48,117 nt of DNA from Mycobacterium sp. 1465703.0 (GCF_001672975.1 NZ_LZKU01000227.1:1-48117), one strand, 5' to 3'; counted from the first letter of the stretch, positions 26,785 to 35,674 are shown. Notes: generated from the letters alone by a model not told the origin. Numbers and translations: made by a program.

Positions 26785-28068
26785 ATGGCGATCACAGACG
26801 TCGACGTATTCGCCCATCTAACGGACGCCGATATCGAAAATCTGGCCGTTGAGCTCGATGCCATCCGCCAGGACGTGGAAGACTCGCGCGGCGAGCGGGA
26901 CGCCCGCTACATCCGCCGCACCATCGCGGCCCAGCGCGCCCTCGAGGTGACCGGCCGGCTGCTGCTGACCGCCAGTTCGCGGCGCTCGGCCTGGTGGGCG
27001 GGGACGGTGACGCTGGGCGTGGCCAAGATCGTCGAGAACATGGAGATCGGCCACAACGTCATGCACGGCCAGTGGGACTGGATGAACGACCCCGAGATCC
27101 ACTCCTCGACGTGGGAGTGGGACATGAGCGGGTCGTCCAAGCACTGGCGCTATACCCACAACTTCGTGCACCACAAGTACACCAACATCCTCGGGATGGA
27201 CGACGACGTCGGCTACGGCCTGTTGCGCGTCACCCGCGACCAGCGCTGGAAGCGCTTCAACATCTTCAACCTGGTGTACAACACCCTGCTCGCGCTGCTG
27301 TTCGAGTGGGGCGTCGGCCTGCAGCACGTGGAACTCGGCAAGATCGTCAAGCGCCGCATGGATGGCGACGACGCCCGGCAGCGGGTCGACGAGTTCCTGG
27401 CCAAGGCCGGGCGGCAGGTGCTGAAGGACTACGTCGCGTTCCCGGCGTTGACCTCGTTGTCACCCGGCGCCAGCTACACGTCGACGTTGAAGGCCAACGC
27501 GCTCGCCAACGTGATCCGCAATGTGTGGGCCAACGCGGTGATCTTCTGCGGTCATTTCCCCGATGGCGCAGAAAAGTTCACCAAGACCGACATGATCGGT
27601 GAGACCAAGGGTCAGTGGTATCTGCGGCAGATGCTGGGTAGCGCCAACTTCGAGGCCGGCCCGGCGCTGCGCTTCATGAGCGGCAACCTGTGCCATCAGA
27701 TAGAGCACCACCTGTATCCGGACCTGCCGAGCAACCGGCTGCACGAGATATCGGTGCGGGTGCGCGAGGTGTGCGACAAGTACGACTTGCCTTACACCAC
27801 AGGGTCTTTCCTGTTCCAGTACGCCAAGACGTGGCGCACACTGGCCAAGCTCTCGCTGCCGAACAAGTACTTGCATGACGACGCCGACAACGCGCCGGAG
27901 ACCCGCAGCGAGCGGATGTTCGCCGAACTCGAGCCAGGTTTCCTGGGTATCGATCCGGCCACCGGCCGCCGCCGTGGGCTCAAGTCAGCGATCGCCGCGG
28001 TGCGGGGTTGGCGGCGCGAAAAGCGTGCGGCAGCCACGCGGCGCGCCAGCGACGATCTGGCCGCCTAA
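26785..28068 (+). CDS. desA3: membrane stearoyl-CoA delta-9 desaturase DesA3
   Basis: A 427-residue integral membrane di-iron desaturase that makes oleoyl-CoA from stearoyl-CoA using O2 and electrons from the upstream reductase. The three histidine boxes are GHNVMHGQWDW (about 91-101), HNFVHHKYTN (about 129-138) and HQIEHHLYPDLP (about 309-320). I start at ATG 26785 (GGGAG nine bases upstream), giving MAITDVDVFAHL and the same length as the M. tuberculosis protein; ATG 26776 would leave no spacing to the ribosome site. The C-terminus is a basic tail. The stop overlaps the minus-strand ANTAR gene end by 4 nt. Confidence 0.95.
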   Translation: MAITDVDVFAHLTDADIENLAVELDAIRQDVEDSRGERDARYIRRTIAAQRALEVTGRLLLTASSRRSAWWAGTVTLGVAKIVENMEIGHNVMHGQWDWMNDPEIHSSTWEWDMSGSSKHWRYTHNFVHHKYTNILGMDDDVGYGLLRVTRDQRWKRFNIFNLVYNTLLALLFEWGVGLQHVELGKIVKRRMDGDDARQRVDEFLAKAGRQVLKDYVAFPALTSLSPGASYTSTLKANALANVIRNVWANAVIFCGHFPDGAEKFTKTDMIGETKGQWYLRQMLGSANFEAGPALRFMSGNLCHQIEHHLYPDLPSNRLHEISVRVREVCDKYDLPYTTGSFLFQYAKTWRTLAKLSLPNKYLHDDADNAPETRSERMFAELEPGFLGIDPATGRRRGLKSAIAAVRGWRREKRAAATRRASDDLAA

Positions 28069-28826
28069 CTGGCGGGATGGTCGATCTCTACCAGCCTTCG
28101 GGCAAGGTCGGCCAGCGAAGTGTTCGACGTCTGGGACAGCCTCACCAACAGATCGAAGGCGGAAGCCGCGTCGACCTCGAACCGCTCCATCACCATGCCC
28201 TTGGCCTGGCCGATGATGTCGCGGGTATCCAGAGCTCGGTGCAGTTGCGCGATCTCTATCGCCATCGCCCGGGAATTCTGTTGATCAGCACGCGCTCTGG
28301 CGGCCAAGGCGGCCAATACATGTTGCTGATCGGCAGGGTCACCGGCCCGGCCATCCGCGATGTTGCGGGTCAACGCTGACAATCCCGCGTCGACCGAGGT
28401 GATTTCGGCTACCTGGTGAAGTGCGCCGATCACTTCGGCTCCGTCATCGACCGCCGTGTTGGTGCACGTCCACAACTTCGTCAGGAAGGTATCCGGAGTC
28501 GCCGGATCGACGATGTCATAGCGCACGATCGGCATAGTGTCCATTCCGTTGCTGCGCAGCGCGGATTCAACGGACACGGCGAGCTGAGACGAGCCGCTGG
28601 CCCGCGGTTCATCGGGGTCGTCCGGAAACACGTCGAACACGTACTCGCCGAGCATGTCCTTGCGGTCCCGCAACGAGATCGCCTCATAAGTCGCATTCAG
28701 CCCGCGAATACGAAGATCACGGTCCAGCAGCATCGACGCGGCATGGGATTCGGGCGCTGACGAGGCTAAAAGCTCATCAAAGCGGTGCTCATCCAGCACT
28801 CGCGACATCCGCCGCTCCACGGGCAT
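28065..28826 (-). CDS. PAS-ANTAR regulator (RNA-binding antiterminator type)
   Basis: About 253 residues. A PAS-like sensor domain comes first (RDLRIRGLNATYEAISLRDR, MLGEYVFDVFPDDPDEPRAS), then a linker helix, then a C-terminal ANTAR domain (about residues 195-250: LHRALDTRDIIGQAKGMVME, DAASAFDLLVRLSQTSNTSL, ADLARRLVE). ANTAR domains bind paired RNA hairpins and prevent termination. No receiver or GAF domain is seen; a PAS sensor suggests a small ligand or redox signal. The start is uncertain: ATG 28826, ATG 28808 (with GGAGCGGCGG before it) or GTG 28859 are all open. It faces desA3 tail to tail. Confidence 0.82.
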   Translation of the reverse strand: MPVERRMSRVLDEHRFDELLASSAPESHAASMLLDRDLRIRGLNATYEAISLRDRKDMLGEYVFDVFPDDPDEPRASGSSQLAVSVESALRSNGMDTMPIVRYDIVDPATPDTFLTKLWTCTNTAVDDGAEVIGALHQVAEITSVDAGLSALTRNIADGRAGDPADQQHVLAALAARARADQQNSRAMAIEIAQLHRALDTRDIIGQAKGMVMERFEVDAASAFDLLVRLSQTSNTSLADLARRLVEIDHPAS

Positions 28827-29134
28827 TTCTGGTGCGTACCCAATCCGGCCGTCGGTCACTCCGTCATCGGAACTGCGGTCAAAACTGGTACAAGTCCGCC
28901 GCACTTATCGGGGCGACACCGAGGTGGACCACGTCCACGTCGATCGCGTGCTGCGCGAAGCGCGATTCACCTGGTAGTCGGGGGTGAAATAGGGGCCGAC
29001 GTGACGCTCATAGTGTCACCGAGCATCAGGTGGCGTGAGCCGGTCGAGGAAACCAGTTTGATGTGATCGGCTGCATGGCTCGGTTGTTCGGCGAGAGGTC
29101 GCGGTCAGGGTCGCGTCGGGGTCGGGCCGATTCA
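28827..29134. other. 308-bp gap with a possible gene 3' remnant
   Basis: No complete gene is visible. On the + strand a frame ending at TAG 28975-28977 reads like a protein C-terminus (VRRTYRGDTEVDHVHVDRVL, then REARFTW), but it has no start and runs back under the opposing ANTAR gene. It may be a relic of a gene lost when this region was rearranged. The remainder, near 29000-29130, shows nothing I can name. Confidence 0.3.
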
Positions 29135-29680
29135 TCAAGCGAATGCGGGTGCTACAAAGCGCCTGATTGTTTGCTGTTCGATTCGGCTGTTCGCCATTGG
29201 CCAGTAGGCGAACGACACGACCAGGCGCACGATCCACTGAGCCGCTTGGGGGTCGTCGTCCGTAATTCCGGTGAGCTCGGCGGCAAGGTGGCCAAGAACA
29301 GGCGAAGAATGCAACTTCTCCAAATCTTGAGACTGACCGGCGCTCAGCATAAGTCGTCGTAGCGGGTCCGACCTGATCTGTTCGAGTGCCACGGTGATTG
29401 CGGTAACGACCCGCTCCGGGCCGCTCAATCGATCGACGGCATGTCGCACGGTGTCGATGATGCCCGCCGCTAGCCGCAGGAGAATGGCATCGCGTATCTG
29501 GGCTTTGCCGCCGGCGTAGCGATAGATGGTGGCTCGCGAGCAGTGCAGCCGTGCCGCGAGGGTGTCGATGTCGAAGGAATCTAGGCCCTCGCGGATTGCC
29601 AGGTCGGTCGCGGCTTCGTAGATGCGATCAGCCGCCACCGTTCGCCGGTCACCGCTAACAACCCAATCGTTGCGAGCCAT
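29135..29680 (-). CDS. TetR-family regulator divergent from a cytochrome P450
   Basis: A 181-residue regulator. The N-terminal helix-turn-helix (about 12-58) reads AADRIYEAATDLAIREGLDS, then DTLAARLHCSRATIYRYAGG. The C-terminal ligand domain is helical with no further marks. ATG 29680 has GGGGG about seven bases upstream and is preferred to GTG 29689. It is divergent from the P450 gene across about 60 bp that hold repeated TGAGA/TCTCA half-sites, so it probably represses itself and the P450. Confidence 0.85.
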   Translation of the reverse strand: MARNDWVVSGDRRTVAADRIYEAATDLAIREGLDSFDIDTLAARLHCSRATIYRYAGGKAQIRDAILLRLAAGIIDTVRHAVDRLSGPERVVTAITVALEQIRSDPLRRLMLSAGQSQDLEKLHSSPVLGHLAAELTGITDDDPQAAQWIVRLVVSFAYWPMANSRIEQQTIRRFVAPAFA

Positions 29681-29715
29681 TGTGTTCACCCCCGCGTGTC
29701 GTAGGCGTCATATCT

Positions 29716-29749
29716 TCTCAAATCTGAGACGAAATGAGCAGATGTCTCA
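29716..29749. promoter_or_regulatory. operator-like repeats between tetR and P450 genes
   Basis: TCTCA-AATC-TGAGA (29716-29729) is a perfect palindrome, and a third half-site GTCTCA (29744-29749) forms TGAGAC-N13-GTCTCA with its right arm. The cluster lies in the divergent promoter region. The third half-site overlaps the earliest P450 start codon. Confidence 0.5.
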
Positions 29750-31088
29750 CGGTTTGCCGAGGTACGGGGGAGTTGGTGAGACGCCGGAGTCGCTCGGTGC
29801 GGAAGGGAGGTTCCAACTTCTCGGAGCATTGTTGACGTCACAGGTATCCGCCGATCAGCGTGGAGAAATGACCTCGGTGGACGGCGAGCTCGGCATCGCG
29901 CTGTTTGACGATCAGTACATCCAGAACCCGCATCCGCTGTACGAGCGGATGCATCGGACTGCACACGTCCATCGCATCGGCGGGTCGGACTTCTACGCCG
30001 TCAGCAGCTGGCAGGCGGTCAACGAGGCGGTCGCGCGATGCGATGACTTCTCGTCGAACCTGACTGCGACGATGATGTATCAGCCCGGCGGCACCGTAAC
30101 TCCGTTCGTGGTCGGAGAACTCGGCGGAGCCACCCAGGCACTGGCGACCGCCGACGAACCGGCGCATTCGGTCCATAGAAGGGCGCTGCTGCCGCAATTG
30201 GCCGCGAAGCGCATTCGCGCCTTCGAATCATTCATCACCGACACCACCGGTCGCCTGTGGAACGCCGAAGCCCAAAGCGGGCGCATCGAATGGATGAGTG
30301 CGATGGCCAACCGCCTCCCGATGATGATTGTCGGAAGAATCATCGGGGTTCCTGATACCGACGTCGACAAGCTCATCCGATGGGGTTATTCCGCCACCCA
30401 AGTCGTCGAAGGACTGGTTACTGCGGAACAGATGGACGCCGCAGGCGTCGCGGTGTTGGAACTCGGCGCCTACATCACCGAACAGTTCCAACAGGCGGCG
30501 GCCGACCCGCACGACAATCTTCTGGGCGACCTCTCCATGGCGGTTGCCGCCGGCGAACTCTCCGAACTGGTCGCGCTCGCCATGATGATCACGCTATTCA
30601 GCGCTGGCGGTGAGTCCACCGCTTCGCTAATCGGTTCGGCTGCTTGGGTTCTCACCACACATCCGGAGGTCCAGCAGCAACTCCGCGATCAACCAGATCT
30701 AATCGGTGCGTTCCTCGAAGAGGTGCTGCGCTACGAGCCACCCTTCCGGGGACACTATCGGCACGTCGTCAACGACACCGAATTGTGTGGTGTCGAACTG
30801 CATGCGGGCTCACGCCTGCTCCTGCTGTGGGGAGCCGCCAATCGTGACCCGTCGCACTTCGAGGATCCCGGGCAATTCAAGCTCGATCGCCCTGCGGGTA
30901 AGGGTCACATCACCTTTGGCAAGGGAATTCACTTCTGCGTTGGAGCTGCGCTGGCCCGATTAGAAGCCAAGGTCGTGATAAGTCAACTCCTGGAACGCAC
31001 TTCAGGAATTGCAGCGGCCGAGACGGGTCGATGGCTCTCGAGCCTTCTTGTCCGCCGCCTCGAATCCCTGCAACTTGTCTGCGATTGA
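29742..31088 (+). CDS. cytochrome P450
   Basis: A soluble bacterial class I P450 of 448 residues from ATG 29742, or 406 from ATG 29868, which is nearer the family norm and clear of the operator; neither has a good ribosome site. The I-helix motif is SAGGESTASL (an AGGE-S/T form), the K-helix ExxR is EEVLRYEPPF, and the haem loop FGKGIHFCVGAALAR contains the axial Cys (residue 399 from the first start). It needs a ferredoxin and reductase, neither encoded next to it. The substrate is unknown; TetR-P450 divergons in mycobacteria often answer to lipids or xenobiotics. It converges on the DUF302 gene. Confidence 0.9.
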   Translation: MSHGLPRYGGVGETPESLGAEGRFQLLGALLTSQVSADQRGEMTSVDGELGIALFDDQYIQNPHPLYERMHRTAHVHRIGGSDFYAVSSWQAVNEAVARCDDFSSNLTATMMYQPGGTVTPFVVGELGGATQALATADEPAHSVHRRALLPQLAAKRIRAFESFITDTTGRLWNAEAQSGRIEWMSAMANRLPMMIVGRIIGVPDTDVDKLIRWGYSATQVVEGLVTAEQMDAAGVAVLELGAYITEQFQQAAADPHDNLLGDLSMAVAAGELSELVALAMMITLFSAGGESTASLIGSAAWVLTTHPEVQQQLRDQPDLIGAFLEEVLRYEPPFRGHYRHVVNDTELCGVELHAGSRLLLLWGAANRDPSHFEDPGQFKLDRPAGKGHITFGKGIHFCVGAALARLEAKVVISQLLERTSGIAAAETGRWLSSLLVRRLESLQLVCD

Positions 31089-31097
31089 AAGTCGGCG

Positions 31098-31607
31098 TCA
31101 TTCAGCCGAGCCGCTGGTCACCTTGGTGGCTAGCGCCGCCAGCTTGGCATCCAATCCTTGTGCGGCGCTGAGCAATTCGGGGTTGGGCTCGACAACCATC
31201 AGAGACGAGGGCTTGACGTAGGTCAGGCTGCTGTGACCGTCGTCTTCCTCGAGCAACAACAGCTCGACCGGGGCGAATAATCCGGCCTCGACGTCATGGC
31301 GCAGCATCGTGATGGCGAGTAACGGATTGCCGAGAATGACCCGCAACGCCTTGCGGTCGATGCCCGCCTTGTTGATCCAGGCGCCGTGGTCGACCGTACC
31401 GAACAACATGAAATCACTTGGCCCGACGTGGGATTCGACCCGCTCCTGATACGACTTCCAGTCGGCGGTGGACGTCGCGATGTCGTTGATCGGCACCGGT
31501 TGCTCGCCGATGTCGGCGAGCAACGCGGCGCGCAGTTCGTCGTAGCTCTTGGCGCTGTCGTAGCGCACCCGAACCCCGTCGAACTTGGTTTCTTGCGGAC
31601 TGTTCAT
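31098..31607 (-). CDS. DUF302-family protein
   Basis: A 169-residue cytosolic protein. Family-like segments are YDSAKSYDELRAALLADIGE near the start, DFMLFGTVDHGAWINKAG in the middle, then GNPLLAITMLRHDVEAGLFA, PVELLLLEED and LTYVKPSSLM. DUF302 proteins bind small molecules or act with redox enzymes, but no reaction is established. ATG 31607 has AGGAGG-type sequence upstream. It follows the thiolase gene by 11 bp on the same strand, so they are probably co-transcribed. Confidence 0.8.
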   Translation of the reverse strand: MNSPQETKFDGVRVRYDSAKSYDELRAALLADIGEQPVPINDIATSTADWKSYQERVESHVGPSDFMLFGTVDHGAWINKAGIDRKALRVILGNPLLAITMLRHDVEAGLFAPVELLLLEEDDGHSSLTYVKPSSLMVVEPNPELLSAAQGLDAKLAALATKVTSGSAE

Positions 31608-31618
31608 GGCGTCGCCTC

Positions 31619-32794
31619 CTAGGCCAGTCGCTCGATGATGGTGGCGTTCGCCATGCCGCCGCCCTCACACATCGTCTGCAGCCCATACCGGCCACCGCGT
31701 TGCTCCAAGGCGTTGACCAGTGTGGTCATCAGGCGAGCGCCGCTGGCGCCCAACGGGTGACCGATCGCGATCGCGCCGCCATTGACATTCGTCTTGGCCA
31801 GATCGGCCCCGGTGTCCTGCGCCCACGCCAGCACGACGGGAGCGAACGCCTCGTTCACCTCGAACAGGTCGATGTCGGCCAGCGTCAGCCCGGCCCGCGC
31901 CAGCACCTTCTCGGTGGCCGGAATAACGCCGGTCAGCATGTAGAGCGGGTCAGAGCCCACCACGGTGGTGGTGTGGATCCGGGCCAGCGGCCGCAGGCCC
32001 AGTTTCTTGGCGACCTCGCTGCTGGTGATCAACACCGCGGCGCTGCCGTCGGACAACGGCGACGAGTTGCCCGGGGTGATCTCCCAATTGATCTGCGGGA
32101 AGCGGGCTTTGGCCGCATCGCTGTAGAACGCCGGCTGCAATCCCGCCAGCGTCTCGACCGTGGTGCCGGGGCGGATGATCTCGTCGGTGGCGAGCCCCGC
32201 GATCGGAATGAGCTCGTTGTCGAACAGGCCTTCCTTGGTGGCCCGGGCGGCCTTCTCGTGGCTGGCTGCCGAGAATTCATCGAGCTGGGTGCGGGAAAAG
32301 CCCCACTTCGCGGCGATCAGTTCGGCGCTGATGCCCTGCGGCACCAGGCCGTCGGGGTAGCGCCGGGTCATGTCCTCGCCCATCGGGTTGCTGCCCGGCG
32401 GCACCTGGCTGCCCATCGGCACGCGGCTCATCGACTCCACGCCACTGGCGATGACGAGGTCGTACGCGCCTGCGATCACACCCTGCGCGGCGAAACTGAT
32501 GGCCTGCTGGCTGCTGCCGCATTGGCGATCGATCGTGACACCGGGGACCGACTCGGGGAACCCGGCGCCCAGCAGGGCGTTGCGGGCGATGTTGGCCGCC
32601 TGATCGCCGACCTGGGTCACGGCGCCGGCAATGACATCGTCGACCTGTGCCGGAACCACGCCGGTGCGTGCCACCAGTTCGCGCAGGCTGTGTGCCAGGA
32701 GATCAGCGGGCAGCACATCATGCAGCGCGCCACTGGCCTTGCCCTTGCCGATGGGTGTGCGGACGGCTCCGACGATGACGGCGTCGCGATTCAT
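31619..32794 (-). CDS. acetyl-CoA acyltransferase (thiolase)
   Basis: A 391-residue thiolase that cleaves or forms 3-ketoacyl-CoA. The nucleophilic Cys92 is in DRQCGSSQQA, the His346 in GHPLGASGARL, and the acid-base Cys376 in MCEGGGMANA; NEAFAPV is also present. All active-site residues are intact. It is FadA-type, with a likely beta-oxidation or degradative role, but the chain length is unknown. It is divergent from the HxlR regulator (88-bp gap) and precedes the DUF302 gene. GGAGGAG just upstream supports ATG 32794. Confidence 0.93.
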   Translation of the reverse strand: MNRDAVIVGAVRTPIGKGKASGALHDVLPADLLAHSLRELVARTGVVPAQVDDVIAGAVTQVGDQAANIARNALLGAGFPESVPGVTIDRQCGSSQQAISFAAQGVIAGAYDLVIASGVESMSRVPMGSQVPPGSNPMGEDMTRRYPDGLVPQGISAELIAAKWGFSRTQLDEFSAASHEKAARATKEGLFDNELIPIAGLATDEIIRPGTTVETLAGLQPAFYSDAAKARFPQINWEITPGNSSPLSDGSAAVLITSSEVAKKLGLRPLARIHTTTVVGSDPLYMLTGVIPATEKVLARAGLTLADIDLFEVNEAFAPVVLAWAQDTGADLAKTNVNGGAIAIGHPLGASGARLMTTLVNALEQRGGRYGLQTMCEGGGMANATIIERLA

Positions 32795-32882
32795 AACTCC
32801 TCCTCGAGTCTAGGTATAGAACGCTGTACTCAGATAAACACCTCGGTATGCTTAAAGCAACCCAGGTGCGGAGGTGATTTAG

Positions 32883-33359
32883 ATGACACTGCTGCAAGGA
32901 CCGCTGGCCGACCGCGACGCCTGGTCGGCGGTGGGCGAGTGCGCGATCGAGAAGACGATGGCGGTCGTCGGCACCAAATCCGCGATGCTCATCATGCGCG
33001 AGGCGTATTACGGCACCACCCGATTCGACGACTTCGCCCGTCGGGTGGGCATCACCAAGGCCGCCACCTCGGCGCGGCTGAGCGAGCTGGTCGAGCTGGG
33101 GTTGTTACGACGCCAGCCCTATCGGGAGCCCGGGCAGCGCAGCCGCGACGAATACGTGCTCACCCAGGCCGGAATCGAATTCATGCCGGTGGTGTGGGCG
33201 ATGTTCGAGTGGGGGAGGCGTCACCTACCCGGCCGCAACCGGCTCCGGCTGACCCACCTGGGCTGCGGCGCCGAGGCGGGCGTCGAAATCCGCTGCGCAC
33301 AAGGGCATCTGGTTCTCCCCGACGAGCTCGGCATGCGGCTGGCTAAGAAGCCTGGTTGA
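32883..33359 (+). CDS. HxlR-family transcriptional regulator
   Basis: A 158-residue winged-helix protein. The HxlR core (about 20-105) reads CAIEKTMAVVGTKSAMLIMR, then YGTTRFDDFARRVGITKAAT, SARLSELVELGLLRRQPY and DEYVLTQAG. The C-terminal 40 residues include two Cys (LGCGAEAG and IRCAQGH) that could sense redox or bind metal. GGAGG precedes ATG 32883. It is divergent from the thiolase gene, its likely target, and overlaps the 3' end of rsgA by 17 bp on the opposite strand. Confidence 0.87.
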   Translation: MTLLQGPLADRDAWSAVGECAIEKTMAVVGTKSAMLIMREAYYGTTRFDDFARRVGITKAATSARLSELVELGLLRRQPYREPGQRSRDEYVLTQAGIEFMPVVWAMFEWGRRHLPGRNRLRLTHLGCGAEAGVEIRCAQGHLVLPDELGMRLAKKPG

Positions 33360-34338
33360 GCGCGGCCAGCAGCCGCCGGGCCGCGGCGACCCGGCGGACG
33401 GCGGGTCCGGTCAGGGTGTCCAGCGCGCACTCGGGGTCGGCCGGTGGGCCCATGTGGCCGCAGCCGCGCGGGCAATCCGCGATGGCCTCGGCCAGATCGG
33501 AAAACGCCATCATCACGTCGTCGGGCTGAATGTGAGCCAGGCCGAAGGACCGGATGCCCGGTGTGTCGACCACCCAGCCGGTGGTGCCCAGCGGCTCGGT
33601 CAACGGCAGCGCCACCGACTGGGTCGAGGTGTGTCGTCCCCTGCCAATGTCGGTCACGTCGCCGACGGCGCGGTCCGCGTCGGGAACCAGACGGTTCACC
33701 AAAGTCGACTTGCCGACGCCGGAATGCCCGAGCAGCACGGTGATCTTGCCGGCGAGCATGTCCGCCACGGCGAGCAGGGGATCGTCGCGGCCCGCGGCAA
33801 CCACCGTCAGGTCCAGGTCGACGAACTGCTCGGCGAACGGCTCCGGCGGGGCGAGATCGGTCTTGGTCAGGCACAGGATCGGGGTGAGGCCACCGGCGTA
33901 GGCGGCGATCAGGGCCCGATCCACCAGCCCGGTACGTGGCGGCGGGTCGGCCAGCGCCACCACGATCAGTAACTGGTCGGCGTTGGCGACTACCACCCGT
34001 TCGGTGGGATCGGTGTCATCGGCGGTGCGGCGCAACACCGTTCGGCGCTCACCGCGACGCACGATGCGGGCCAGCGTGTCCGGCCGCCCGGACAGATCGC
34101 CGACCACGTCGACGTCATCACCGACCACAATCGGGGTGCGGCCCAGTTCGCGGGCCCGCATGGCGGTGACCCGCCGATCGACGTCTCCACCCAGCACGCA
34201 CCCCCAGCGACCGCGATCGACACTGACCACCATGGCAGCCTGTGCGTCGGCGTGCTCGGGACGGGTCTTGGTCCGCGGACGGGAGCCCCGGCCGGAGCGG
34301 ATCTTGACGTCGGATTCGTCGTAGTCACCGGGCCTCAC
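33343..34338 (-). CDS. rsgA: ribosome small subunit-dependent GTPase RsgA
   Basis: A 331-residue circularly permuted GTPase that helps mature the 30S subunit. Order: OB-fold (about 30-95), then G4 LTKTD, G1 GHSGVGKSTLVNRL (about 196-209), G3 DTPGIRSFG, and a C-terminal zinc site DCPRGCGHMGPPADPEC. GTG 34338 overlaps the aroA stop codon as GTGA, so the pair is coupled; the frame is open 13 codons further upstream inside aroA. Same order as M. tuberculosis Rv3228-Rv3227. Confidence 0.94.
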   Translation of the reverse strand: MRPGDYDESDVKIRSGRGSRPRTKTRPEHADAQAAMVVSVDRGRWGCVLGGDVDRRVTAMRARELGRTPIVVGDDVDVVGDLSGRPDTLARIVRRGERRTVLRRTADDTDPTERVVVANADQLLIVVALADPPPRTGLVDRALIAAYAGGLTPILCLTKTDLAPPEPFAEQFVDLDLTVVAAGRDDPLLAVADMLAGKITVLLGHSGVGKSTLVNRLVPDADRAVGDVTDIGRGRHTSTQSVALPLTEPLGTTGWVVDTPGIRSFGLAHIQPDDVMMAFSDLAEAIADCPRGCGHMGPPADPECALDTLTGPAVRRVAAARRLLAALNQAS

Positions 34339-35630
34339 ATGCTGTGCTCTTCCCCGGGCTCCAGCATGCGCGCCCACAGCTGCGGAAAGTCCGGCAGCGT
34401 CTTGCTGGTGGCGCCGATGTCGTCGACCTCGACCCCGTCCACCCGCAGCCCGACGATTGCGCCCGCCATCGCCATCCGGTGATCGGCATAGGCGTGCCAG
34501 ACGCCGGATCGCAGCGGTGTCGCGGTGATCTCCAGGCCGTCAGGGGTTTCGGTGCAATCGCCGCCGAGGCGGTTGATCTCGGTGCTCAGCGCGGCCAGCC
34601 GGTCGGTCTCGTGGCCGCGCAGATGCGCAACGCCGGTGAGCCGGGACACCGATCCTGGTGTGGCCAGCGCAGCCAGGGCCGCCACCGACGGCGTCAGCTC
34701 GCCGACCGCGCGCAGGTCGACATCAAAACCTTGGTAGTCCCCGGAACCGCGCGCCTCGAGAAACGAATCAGTATGCCTGACAACGGCATTCATCTTGGCC
34801 AACACATCAAGGATGTTGTCGGCGGGCTGCACGCTGTTAGCCGGCCAGCCGGTGATGCGCACCGCGCCGCCGGTGACCACCGCCGCGGCCAGGAAGGGGA
34901 CGGCGTTGGTCAGGTCCGGCTCGACCTCCCAGTGCCGGGCCGCGACCGGCCCGGCTTGCACCGTCCAGCGGTTGCGGACGGAGTCGTCGACGTCGACTCC
35001 GGCCTGGCGCAGCATCGCCACCGTCATGGCGATGTGCGGCGCCGACGGCAGCGACGAACCGGTGTGTTGCACCGTCAGCCCCTCGACGAACGAGGCCGCG
35101 CACAACAGCAGCCCCGACACGAACTGCGACGAGGCCGAGGCGTCGATCTCCACGGTCCCGCCGATGACCGAGCCGGTGCCGAGCACCCGGAACGGAAGAC
35201 CGGAGCCGTCGATCCGCACGCCGAGTCCGCGCAGCGCGTCGAGCAGTGGGACGATCGGCCGCGCCCGTGCCTGCTCGTCGCCGTCGAACTCGACCATCGA
35301 TTCGGCGAGGGCGGCCAACGGCGGGACGAACCGCAGCACCGTGCCGGCCAGCCCGCAATCGACCTGGGCCATCGGTTCCGGCGACACGTTGCCGCTGACC
35401 GTCAAGTCGCTCTCGTCGCCGTCGACATCGAAGCCCAGGGTGCGCAGCGCGCCGATCATCAGATCGGTGTCGCGGCTGCGCAGCGCCCCGCTGATGGTCG
35501 GGGTGCCTTGCTCCAGGGCGGCGGCCAGTGCCGCCAGCACCAGGGCCCGATTGGTCTGCGACTTCGAACCCGGAACGGTCACGGTCGCCTGTAACGGTTG
35601 CGATGCCAGCGGGGCCTTCCATGTCGTCAC
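34335..35630 (-). CDS. aroA: 3-phosphoshikimate 1-carboxyvinyltransferase (EPSP synthase)
   Basis: A 431-residue shikimate pathway enzyme joining shikimate-3-phosphate and phosphoenolpyruvate. VPGSKSQTNRALVLA (about 17-31) holds the substrate-binding Lys/Ser, DCGLAGTVLRFVPPLAAL is the glyphosate-site region, and RGHETDRLAAL and ADHRMAMAGAI close the active site. The start is GTG 35630, matching the M. tuberculosis protein's short N-terminus before ATVTVPGSK; ATG 35651 would add seven residues. It is divergent from the SRAP gene. Confidence 0.95.
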   Translation of the reverse strand: MTTWKAPLASQPLQATVTVPGSKSQTNRALVLAALAAALEQGTPTISGALRSRDTDLMIGALRTLGFDVDGDESDLTVSGNVSPEPMAQVDCGLAGTVLRFVPPLAALAESMVEFDGDEQARARPIVPLLDALRGLGVRIDGSGLPFRVLGTGSVIGGTVEIDASASSQFVSGLLLCAASFVEGLTVQHTGSSLPSAPHIAMTVAMLRQAGVDVDDSVRNRWTVQAGPVAARHWEVEPDLTNAVPFLAAAVVTGGAVRITGWPANSVQPADNILDVLAKMNAVVRHTDSFLEARGSGDYQGFDVDLRAVGELTPSVAALAALATPGSVSRLTGVAHLRGHETDRLAALSTEINRLGGDCTETPDGLEITATPLRSGVWHAYADHRMAMAGAIVGLRVDGVEVDDIGATSKTLPDFPQLWARMLEPGEEHSM

Positions 35631-35674
35631 CGGTCCATCATCGCCTGTCATCGGTTTCTGCCACCATGGGATGT

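Noticed and set aside
31700..33346. 548-codon + strand open frame
   Set aside because: It is antisense to the thiolase gene with all its active-site residues, then reads the HxlR gene in another frame; low-complexity Arg/Gln/His product.
34344..35594. 416-codon + strand open frame
   Set aside because: Antisense shadow of aroA.
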